A DNA stretch of 64,000 nt from Imbricaverruca yamaguchii (taxonomy: Eukaryota > Arthropoda > Thecostraca > Neoverrucidae): contig JAOTOL010001245.1 in the NCBI GenBank assembly GCA_034440575.1, positions 62,001 through 126,000 of the forward strand, in the 5' to 3' direction. Numbering within the stretch: position 1 is the stretch's first letter; each line of letters begins with the position of its first letter. A program made the position numbers and the translations under genes. Shown here one piece after another: positions 36,294 to 64,000 of this stretch. A model generated the notes under the pieces. The model saw only the letters and a list, made by a program, of their open reading frames with translations. It ran no database searches and was not told the origin of the DNA.

Positions 36294-37898
36294 TCAGCTT
36301 CGATCAGGCCCGAGTGATTTTGTCCTTGGGCGGGACCTCTGTGAGCTACCCCACGGCGGGGATTCGGACGGAGGAAGTCCCCGTTTCTGGGGGACACTCA
36401 GCTGCGGCGGAGGCGGGGGAGGACCCATGTCAGATGCTCCCGCCGGTCCCTCCACTCGCCGTCGCGGCGACGGGGTGGCCGAGTTTGGAGGAGGCGCCAT
36501 ATCTGTACCTTGGCGGCCCTTGACCCGGGCCTTTTCCATTTGAGCGAGCCGAGCTCGTTTGGCTTCGCAGGCACGCCTTTCGGCTTCCTGGAATTGTAAA
36601 CTGACGTCTGATATTTGGCTTGGTCGGTACGCGTTTTTGGATGGCGATGCAGGCGCAGATGTCGAAGGTGAGGGTGATGGCGAGCCCCGGCTCTCAGGAA
36701 GGGGGCAGGATTCAGGGAGGGAGGAGGTGGAGAGGATGGATTTATGGGTGGTGGTAGTGCGCGAGGGAGGGGAGGGGAGGCTGGAGGGTGGACGGGGTGT
36801 AAGGGGCGGGGATTTCAAGGTAGATGGTGTGGCAGAGGGGGAGGGCCTAGGCTTGGGTATGGGGGACCGAGCTGGCCTCTTAGACCTGGTGACCAGGGTC
36901 CATTCCTCGCCCACAGAGGCCGATCTAGATGACGCCTTGGATTGTTTATCGGTGTCTTCACCTGGGAGTGGGGACTCGGTGGTTGCGATATTTTGTGAGA
37001 GGGGCTGCGCTTGCCTGTCTGGTGTCGCTAGAGGTACTCCAAATGCTCGGAGAAGGGCTGTGAGCTGGGTGATCAGCTCGGCGGCCCTATCGGGTTGTAA
37101 GTGTTGTGGAAGCAAAGTGGCGTTCCTGGCCTTTGATGCGTATGATTGTCTGGGATGCGATCTTTCATATAACTCTCTTGCTTCTCTGAATGTTACTTTG
37201 TTGATGTGTTTAAGTGAAATAATTTCCTTTTCTCTAATGTAGTTTGGGCACGAACGATCAAACGACGTGTGGGGTTCCTGTCCGTCACCGCAGTTGGCAC
37301 AAAATGGGTTCTCCGAATTGCAATTTTCAAAAGGATGCTCATGGGAGGCACACTTGCTGCAGGCTGGGCGGTTTCTGCAATATTGGGCAGTGTGTCCAAA
37401 AAAATTACATTTGAAGCAGCGCATTGGATTTGGAAGAAACTGTCTTACTTTTACTCGTAGATAGCCAACTCTGATCTCGGGGGGTATGTCTGTGCTGTTA
37501 AATGTCAAAATAATGTTGTTGGTTGGAATGAAATCTGCTCCTCCTTTCACTTTCATTTTTATCGCGGCGATGACTCCGAAATTTGCCAGTCCTTCGGCAA
37601 GCTCATCTTCCGATACCTCCCTCAAATCGTAACAGTTGATCACCCCACGCGATGTGTTTTTTGTTTTGTGAGGCTCCACAATGATCGCAACAATTTCCTT
37701 TTTCCCGTCTCTCCGCACGTAGTATACAAACTCGGATGATTTAAGCGCCCTGGCTGCCTGCTCTGCTTCGACGAACTCCACCTCTAGTGCACCATCTTTC
37801 AGTTTGTCGCATCTTAGAATGTTACCAAACCTGTCGCAGCCGTCTCTCCTCTGAAACGGGGACAGGGACGTGAGACTTTTGTTCCTCCCCCGGAACAC
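36294..37898 (-). CDS. I-group LINE B ORF1 protein (gag-like), intact frame
   Basis: Uninterrupted 534-codon frame. It probably encodes the RNA-binding ribonucleoprotein partner of the LINE. About residues 40-150 form an RRM-like part (ALEVEFVEAEQAARALKSS, VINCYDLREVSEDELAEGL). About residues 160-230 carry three Cys/His modules: CFKCNFFGHTAQYC, CSKCASHEHPFENC and CANCGDGQEPHTSFDRSC. The C-terminal half is rich in Pro and Ser. A decayed homologue lies at 20700-22260. The ORF1 is open although ORF2 in the same element is broken, so either the insertion is young or ORF1 escaped damage by chance. The plus-strand frame 36559-37242 is its antisense shadow. Confidence 0.9.
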   Translation of the reverse strand: MFRGRNKSLTSLSPFQRRDGCDRFGNILRCDKLKDGALEVEFVEAEQAARALKSSEFVYYVRRDGKKEIVAIIVEPHKTKNTSRGVINCYDLREVSEDELAEGLANFGVIAAIKMKVKGGADFIPTNNIILTFNSTDIPPEIRVGYLRVKVRQFLPNPMRCFKCNFFGHTAQYCRNRPACSKCASHEHPFENCNSENPFCANCGDGQEPHTSFDRSCPNYIREKEIISLKHINKVTFREARELYERSHPRQSYASKARNATLLPQHLQPDRAAELITQLTALLRAFGVPLATPDRQAQPLSQNIATTESPLPGEDTDKQSKASSRSASVGEEWTLVTRSKRPARSPIPKPRPSPSATPSTLKSPPLTPRPPSSLPSPPSRTTTTHKSILSTSSLPESCPLPESRGSPSPSPSTSAPASPSKNAYRPSQISDVSLQFQEAERRACEAKRARLAQMEKARVKGRQGTDMAPPPNSATPSPRRRVEGPAGASDMGPPPPPPQLSVPQKRGLPPSESPPWGSSQRSRPRTKSLGPDRS

Positions 37899-38690
37899 AA
37901 GAACACGAGGTACCGGGGTGCCCTCCGCAGAGGTGTACCGATCTCGGCCGCAGTAGGAATTGGTCTGGCCCTCACGGGAGGGACCAGGAAAGTGTATTTG
38001 TTTAGTAGATGCTGTGTTGTATGTTTTGTTCTCTTCATCCGGTGCCCCACCTCAGAGGGGCCCTACTGGGGGGACGCCTGTGTCCCGCGGACGGGAGGTC
38101 ATCAGACACCAGATGAGCTATACGGGGCAGGCGGCGCCTTCACCCGGCCGGGAGAGAGACTTACCACCCCGACCAGGATCCAGCGGCGCCCACCCCTTGA
38201 CCCCGGCCGGCCGGGCCGGCAGGCACTGGGAAACCCAGGCCCCCAGCCAGAGGCGACCTGCCACTTGACCCGCGTGAGGCCCCACGGGCCCGCCCGCCCC
38301 TCCGGGATATGGGGACCAAAGAGGTGTGTTGGTCCCCCGTAACAGCTAGCACCGTGCAACGGGGGACCTCAACCTCCAGGACTCCGTCAACCCCGGAGGC
38401 GGGCCGAGGGGGCGCGGCTACCCCGATAAAACTGAGCTGGTGGGCAGGACCGGGGAAGTTTCCCTGCCTGCTCACAGTAGGGATAGTCGGTGTTGCAGGG
38501 CTAGATGAAGGACATGGATATTCGGATGAGCTGGGGGTTGGAATGGTAGCGTATGGATGGAAGGACGAGTGAGGCACTCTTGATCTCACCCGTCGCCGGT
38601 ACGATGGTCGCCGGGTCTTTGGGGCACTCAAATCCCTACCACCACGAAAAGGTGGTGCCTCATCGGGAGGGATATGCTCCAAGTCAAAAC
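37899..38690 (-). mobile_element. LINE B 5' leader
   Basis: GC-rich, homologous to 22490-22955 and to the fragment near 24480. It would hold the internal promoter of the element (family knowledge). Its outer end lies about 50-60 bp beyond the CCT6 poly(A) signal, on the same strand. Confidence 0.7.
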
Positions 38691-38745
38691 TTGCCAGCCG
38701 TCAGACAAACACCGAAACGAAACCACCCATTAAATTAGCAGGGTT

Positions 38746-38751
38746 TTTATT
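38746..38751 (-). promoter_or_regulatory. Poly(A) signal of CCT6
   Basis: TTTATT on the plus strand is AATAAA on the coding strand, 158 bp after the CCT6 stop codon. The expected cleavage site is about 38720-38730, giving a 3' UTR of about 180 bases. Confidence 0.75.
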
Positions 38752-38908
38752 GTGACGGCGTTCGATTTCAACACCGCCTAACACAGTACGGCAACAGCGC
38801 CAGCAACGCGACAAGCCTGGCTGAGAGCAATCGTGAGAAACTGAGGCGTTGGGCAGGGGCCGCCCAGCAGGCCGGTCGGCCGCGTGGGGGTCCCACCGCC
38901 AGCGGGCC

Positions 38909-58577
<19,669 letters not shown>

Positions 58578-59244
58578 GGTTGCGAAATTGAAGTGTCCTA
58601 CGGTATGTAACACACAAAAATTCGGTCCAAAAACTAGCACCAAACACCGGCGGGACGGGGGACCGAATGAGAAGCCATGTGTGGTAACGGTGGGTTCAGG
58701 GCGAGGTTTCCTTCGGCAGATTGGAGAATATGACGTCATAGTGACGTTATAAAATACACAGAGGTCCAATTATAGTAAACTAAAATGACGCATGACGTCA
58801 TGAATGCGTGTATCAGCAACTCACAAAATTGGTTAAATGTAGTTTGTGCGCAACAACTGTCTGCACTCTGGAATGCTCCAGAACCCGCGTACTTCAGCTG
58901 CTTCTTGTAGAAACTTATTGCCTGAGCACGCATTCATGAAATGCTAAATGTTCATTGTGAGTGTACTGTATTCAATGGCGTCGCCACGAAATTCTTCTAG
59001 AGGAGAGGTTTAAAGGTGGCCTTTTGCTCCCTCGAAAGAGGCTTCCATTGTGTTTAGACATCCTATTGTTAGTGGCATTGTGGCTTAGTACTGATCAGGG
59101 ATTGGAAACGATTTCACGTTGGTTTCATATTTGCCCTTGGCATGGTGCATCATTTACTCAAAACGCAATAGCAATAACGTTCTTTTTCGCTAACTGAGCC
59201 ATACCAGGGTATAAATGTACATAGACACCAAAATGCCAAATTAA
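58578..59244. other. CCT6 upstream region
   Basis: Should hold the 5' UTR and promoter. CpG density is normal again. I see no clear TATA box or initiator I would defend. Confidence 0.4.
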
Positions 59245-60425
59245 ACACTTAATGGAATGTCTTAATGCTTTCTCGCCAGAGGAATCTACCCGCTGGCCTC
59301 CAGGTTGCACCAGGACGATCTCTTTTCTTTCGTCCAAACTCGGTGAGACGTTAGTCCCAAGGTCCCTGACTCACCATGCGGACGCATTTCACGTGGCATC
59401 GAATGATTTGACCTCCAGAGGTCAACGTAGGTCAATCATCCAATATTCACCGAATATATAAGTTATATAGATCATTCGATCCGAAACGATACGCTTATTC
59501 TAAAAATGTTCTCATTTACCCCGTAGAATAAACGGATAATGAGTTATGACCAATTATACCATTTTGTTTCCAACAGCCTTCCTTCCCACAGATTCCCATG
59601 CATTATTCGCATTTCCACTCCGGGAAAGTGTACGAAATATACGCAGTTGAACTCCAATAACGGGGGCAATTGACACATTGTCATTATAATCATTGATGTC
59701 CAATTAATTTCGGATATTTATCCAAATTTGTTCAGAGAAAATCAGTTTTGGACCAATTGGTTAATTTCCTAAAGGGTTTAGCATGGGACCCTGTAGGACT
59801 GAAAATCGCGACACTTTTGATTAAAAAGAATCGCCACAAACGTATGTAATGCCAAAACACGTCGACAACTCACGCCGTTTCCCGGGGCATCGAAAGATGT
59901 GACCGCCAGGGGTCAACAAGTTCCAGTTCGATATTCGTCTTTGAACTATATATAAGGGTGGAGCTGTAACTGTCGTTAGTTGGTATGCTCAAGTCGTAGT
60001 GGAAGAAAGAAAATAAATAACGCTTCAAATATGAAGCGAAATTTCAACTGTAAAGGAGCCATGTGACATTTCCAGGTCAGATGTCATGTCATGTCAAGCC
60101 GTTCACATGATGAAATGTGCATAAAAGACACAGTTTTAAAGCCAATAACGTGGGCAGTCCAACGGTGACAATATCGAACTGGAACTCGTTGACCTCTGGG
60201 GGCCACATCTTTCCATGCTCCGGGAAACAGCGTAAGTTGTCGACGTGTTTTTGGATTACATACGTTTATTGTGAATTAAAATAAAAATCGAAGGGGTCGC
60301 GATTTCCTGTACCGTACAGTTTCATGCTAAATCATATGAAATTAACCATTTGGTCAAAAACTGCTATTATCGGAACGTATTTTGATATATCTCCAGACTT
60401 AATCGGACGTCAATGATTCCAATGC
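59245..60425. mobile_element. Family D element with an inverted internal copy
   Basis: Homologous along its length to 61731-62755 (for example CATGCGGACGCATTTCACG, AAAACACGTCGACAACTCA, TAAATCAT/TTTAGCATG blocks). The segment 60165-60425 is an inverted copy of about 59690-59945. No coding sequence. DR4-type AGGTCA repeat at 59419-59434. Confidence 0.7.
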
Positions 60426-60489
60426 CACCATGGGATTAACAATTGCGTCCTTGAAAGATGGTGGGCTTCCAGGAATCGCGTTGGTATTC

Positions 60490-60760
60490 TCAACAATTGC
60501 GTCGGGGCTGCAAAAACTCGCGCTTGGATCCCAAAATTTCCGATCGGGACTCAGAATAAAGAGAGCGGTCCCCCGGCAATACGCGCCCAGGCCCAAAATT
60601 CGCACCGGAGTCTAAATAACACCGGGGACCCAAAAGTCGCGCTTGGGTCTCAAAATTCGCATCGGGTCCCAAACGTTCTTGCTGAGGCCTGAAATAAACT
60701 GCGGAGTTACGAAAATTCGCACACGGATCTGAACAACGACAACGCCCAAGAAACACGCGG
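60490..60760. repeat. Degenerate short tandem repeat
   Basis: Irregular units around GGGACCCAAAAGTCGCGCTT and CTCAAAATTCGCATCGGG. Confidence 0.55.
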
Positions 60761-60761
60761 A

Positions 60762-60935
60762 CAGGCGCAGCGTCAGGGGCGGCATACTACGCGGGCAGGC
60801 GCAGCGCCAGGGGTGGCATACTACGCGGGCAGGCGCAGCGCCAGGGGTGGCATACTACGCGGGCAGGCGCAGCGCCAGGGGTGGCATACTACGCGGGCAG
60901 GCGCCGCGCCAGGGGTGGCATACTACGCGGGTCAC
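60762..60935. repeat. 34-bp minisatellite, five copies
   Basis: Unit GGCATACTACGCGGGCAGGC plus GCAGCGCCAGGGGT. Confidence 0.95.
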
Positions 60936-60989
60936 GGGGCGGAGCAAGCCAGGCGACGGCTCAACAGCGCAAAGGACAGCTGCACCTTT

Positions 60990-61730
60990 GACTCATCAAT
61001 GCCCAATCTATCAAACCTAAGCTACTTGAGCTACAACACGACCTACGTTCTTACTCTCCAGACCTAGCTGTAGTAGCTGATACCTGGCTGCGACCTAGCA
61101 CCCCCACGCGTCTCATTAACTTCTCTAAAACGCGTGGACCGACCTGATTCTAGTGGCTACGGTGGGGTGGCGATTATCGCCAAGTCAGCGCTTACTATTA
61201 CCGTTTTGAAAGTGTCTCCGCCTCCAAACTCGAGCTCCAAACTAGAATCATTCTGGGCCAATGTCAAAGGGAAAAGCGGGAAGAATTTCATCCTGCCGGC
61301 AATCTATCGGCCTCCTCGTAACACTCTACCTGCCTTAAATGATGACTTTGTTGAGCTCGAAAGACAGGTTCGATTGGCGATACTGAACTTTACGGGAACT
61401 TCCTACCTCGCATGTGATCCAAATTGCAACCTTCTCGACACGGGAAATAGCCCCAGCAAAACACACCTGCTGGAGTTCATGAGAAACTATCCACTTGCCG
61501 TGACAGTGGATAAACAAAGTGAAGCGCTCTACATTCGCCATAGGCTATTTATTGGATTTCATCATCACAAATTCGTACATCTCTGTCGACAAAACTAGAG
61601 CGAGTTTCTGCCACTACACTCCCCACAAATTTATCGTATGTTCGATTACAGTAAATAGGCCTGCCTCAGCTAACACCGTGATAAAGTCGCGTTCTTTCGA
61701 ACGAGTGGACACCTCGGGACTGACCCTTGA
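60990..61730 (+). pseudogene. Non-LTR retrotransposon endonuclease fragment
   Basis: The start SPDLAVVADTWLRPSTP (about 61050-61110) is in one frame; after a shift, VDRPDSSGYGGVAIIAK and ILPAIYRPPRNT are in 61134-61598, with CDPNCNLLDTGNS at the DFNC position. The same family as the endonuclease at 7233-7844. No reverse transcriptase follows; a family D element takes over. Confidence 0.75.
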
Positions 61731-62755
61731 CATTGCTGAGATCGACATCCGTGAAGTTGGCAGGAGTTTGACATTCATATTCAGCAGAAATCGACGACCC
61801 CTTTGATTTCGCCCAAACTCGATGACACGTTAGTACCAAGGTCCCTGATCAACCATGCGGACGCATTTCACGGGGCATCGAATAGTTTGACCTTCAGAGG
61901 TCAACATAGGTCAGCCATTCATTAATCCAGGAATATCGACGCTATATAGACCATTCTATCTACAAGGACACGCTGATTCCGAAACTTCTCTGAATTATCC
62001 CGTAGCACAAACGGTTAATGAGGTGTGACAAATTACGTAATTTCATTCCCCAATTCCCATTGCATTACCTCCCACACATTCCCATGCATTATTGACATTC
62101 CAAAACGAGAAAGTGAACAAAATACACATAGTTGTAACGCCAATAACGTGGGCAGTCCAGCGGTGGCATTATAATCATTTACGTCCGATTAATTCCGAAG
62201 ATATATCGAAATATGTTCCGACAAAATCAGTTTTAGACCGAATGGTTAATTTGCCCTAGGGTTTAGCATGGGACCACGCGTGGCTGGAAATCGCGAACCC
62301 TTATATTTTTTCTCAAAATCGCCATAAACGCATGTGATGCCAAAACACGTCGACAACTCATGCCGTTTCCCGGAGCATCAAAAGATGTGGCCTGCAGAGG
62401 TCAACGAGTTCCAATTCGATATTCGACTTTGACCTATATGTGTGGATGGAGCATGCGACTGTCATAAGCTGGCATGCTCAAGTCGTACTGGAGGAAAGCA
62501 AATCAATGACGCTTCAAATCTAAAGCGAAATATCAACGGTCCAGAAGACCGTGACCTTGTCAGGTCAGAGGTCATGTCAGGTCAAGGCGTTCACATGATG
62601 ACATGTATTTCAAAGACACATAGTTGGAACGCTGGTTCATCAGGGACCTTGGCACTAACGTGTCAACGAGTTTGGGCAAGATCGGAGGGGTCCTCGATTT
62701 CTTCTGAATATGAATGTCGAACTCATGCCAACTTCACGGACGTAAAGACGGGGAG
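61731..62755. mobile_element. Family D element with inverted terminal regions
   Basis: The left about 120 bp (CCGTGAAGTTGGCAGGAGTT, GACATTCATATTCAGCAGAA, ACCAAGGTCCCTGATCAACC) is inverted at the right end (about 62635-62755). DR4 at 61898-61913 and a DR1/DR4 cluster at 62562-62584. Confidence 0.75.
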
Positions 62756-63217
62756 GGTTAAGCTCGGGGAGCCTGCTGCGGGGACCGGTGATCACCACCC
62801 TGGCTGACCAGGGGTGAAATTGCCGATTAACATTAAATTGCATGACATGAATGACGGGATCAAAGACTGCCCAACAGGCTCTGCAAAAGAGGAACTCTGG
62901 TTCCAAAGCTACCATTGCAATTTGTGTACCATTGTAATTTTTCTTCTTCAATGGGCAATGGGCGATGCGCCCTTAAGCCCTAATAACTAACTTCTTCAAT
63001 GGGCATTCTATTATTTTCCAATGCGAGGCTCTATGTGACATCAGTCGTGAAATGTCTCCTGCATAGCTTGGTAACATCTGAATCGTTTCTGTATTTGATC
63101 ATATGTTCGTTTTTGTATTCCATGTATGTTATGTTTCTACATATGTTTTATCTCCATAGCTATAAATCCCTTCTGATTTCTCATGATTGGCAGCATTGCG
63201 TTTGAATGCATCGACAT
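62756..63217. other. Unannotated stretch with a LINE-tail fragment
   Basis: At 62957-62996 GGGCGATGCGCCCTTAAGCC then CTAATAACTAAC, a LINE 3' end in plus orientation. Otherwise nothing recognised. Confidence 0.55.
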
Positions 63218-63256
63218 TGCATGCTTGTTGTGTTCCAAGGAACACAACAAGTATGC
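63218..63256. repeat. Near-perfect 19-bp-arm hairpin
   Basis: Arms TGCATGCTTGTTGTGTTCC and GGAACACAACAAGTATGCA around two A residues, with one mismatch (G-U capable in RNA). Confidence 0.85.
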
Positions 63257-63324
63257 ACTGTACACACTTCACATTTCGTAGTGGGTGAGTGGGTGTGATA
63301 ATAATGTAATATGCTATGTTTCAG

Positions 63325-63442
63325 ATCCAAGATCTGAACGAGGTCGCCGCCGCTTTGGATGAGGATGAGATCGAGCTCACCTTCCGAAACGCCACCGCCC
63401 AGGCTCCTGTGTCGTTCATCGTCTATGACGAGTACGCAGATG
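63325..63442 (+). CDS. Possible exon of an unrecognised gene
   Basis: After TATGTTTCAG the frame reads IQDLNEVAAALDEDEIELTF, RNATAQAPVSFIVYDEYAD; a donor-like GTGAGC follows at 63443, though the frame stays open to 63543. Acidic, with protein-like composition and G/C-ending codons. It could be a cellular exon or a transposon gag-like piece. No family recognised. Confidence 0.3.
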
Positions 63443-63776
63443 GTGAGCAGCCGACCATTCCCATCGGAGAGGTGATGGCGTCGCGGGACCCAACCGAGGA
63501 GTTGGGACCGGAGAGGCAGGCCCCTTGCCTTCGTTGCGGATGACGTGGCGGCTAGCTGCTGTCACGTAGACGCAACACTGGGCCTGCCCACGCGCATTGC
63601 GCCTCCTAGTACCGTGCCAGCCAGCTGGATTCAGATTGTTTGCAGAGGGAGCCTCATTGTGCCGTCAGAGCAGTGGATGTCCGTAGTTGAGAGTTTTGAG
63701 ATTCTGTTCCACCTTGTCGTGGGCCGGACCACTGACCAGCAGCCAGGGATCGTCCGCCGGCTGATAAGAGTTGCAG

Positions 63777-64000
63777 CTTGAAAGGGAGCCGGAGCTGGAC
63801 CGGCGGATCGCCAGGAAGCTGGTCAGCACCCGGCTGCACATCCGGCTCCGATGGCTGAACCAGGCCATGGCCGAGGCAGCCGCCAGCCGTCAGCCGTCCA
63901 GCAGCCAAGAAAATCCGCAAACACGTTGGCAGCTCCAGGAAAGAAAGTTAATTAGTTTATGTGTGCGTGTATTCGGGTGTCCTACTGAGGGAGGTGAGGG
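63777..64000 (+). CDS. Possible exon running off the window
   Basis: After GAGTTGCAG the frame stays open to the window end. It reads LEREPELDRRIARKLVSTRL and IRLRWLNQAMAEAAASRQ, then a Gln/Ser-rich part: charged, helix-prone, with an IQ-like RLRWLNQAM. It does not join in phase to the candidate at 63325-63442, so they may be unrelated. No family recognised. Confidence 0.3.

Noticed and set aside
36559..37242. 227-codon plus-strand frame
   Set aside because: Antisense of the LINE ORF1, whose zinc knuckles and conservation with the second copy show the real frame.

Overview
The window is eukaryotic nuclear DNA from an invertebrate, most likely an arthropod; a crustacean is plausible but the sequence alone does not prove it. 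It contains intron-split housekeeping and glycosyltransferase genes, non-LTR retrotransposons with an RNase H domain, several tRNA-derived SINE families, small TTAA-flanked DNA transposons and an exceptional number of minisatellites. Most long open frames are by-products of tandem repeats or are transposon remnants. There is no bacterial gene organisation and no CRISPR array.

Two cellular genes are well supported. On the plus strand at the left edge are the last two exons (223-364 and 3601-3820) of a beta-1,3-galactosyltransferase family 31 enzyme; its intron holds a SINE, a broken Ty3/gypsy pol and GC-rich repeats. On the minus strand from 58577 down to 38909 lies a complete gene for the zeta subunit of the cytosolic chaperonin TRiC/CCT (CCT6). 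It has eleven exons that join in phase to 530 codons, canonical GT/AG splice sites throughout, and a poly(A) signal at 38746-38751.

Layout: 1-3820 galactosyltransferase end; 3821-9420 GC-rich repeats and two decayed LINEs; 9421-16570 DNA-transposon copies and large minisatellites (20-bp and 44-bp units); 16569-24500 an I-group LINE (LINE A) in pieces plus SINEs; 25000-29870 sparse sequence and a 1.6-kb CCGTR pentamer array; 29870-31221 a TTAA-flanked element with perfect 20-bp terminal inverted repeats; 32398-38690 a nearly complete I-group LINE (LINE B) with an intact ORF1 next to the CCT6 3' end; 38909-58577 CCT6 with introns full of repeats; 58578-63300 a family with inverted terminal regions and LINE remnants; 63300-64000 possible exons of an unrecognised gene.

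The most interesting signals are these. (1) Three minisatellites grew out of exon edges and carry copies of the splice site with them (galactosyltransferase acceptor, CCT6 exon 7 acceptor, CCT6 exon 3 donor). (2) The I-group LINEs and two tRNA-derived SINE families share a 3'-terminal hairpin whose stems differ by compensatory changes, and a similar terminal CCAATAAC-type tail, which marks a LINE/SINE partnership. (3) A SINE inserted 8 bp from the CCT6 exon 11 splice acceptor and duplicated that acceptor. (4) Introns 1 and 2 of CCT6 are almost free of CpG over about 3.2 kb while the rest of the gene is CpG-rich, a likely footprint of germline methylation. (5) Direct repeats of AGGTCA with 4-base spacing recur in several unrelated mobile families.
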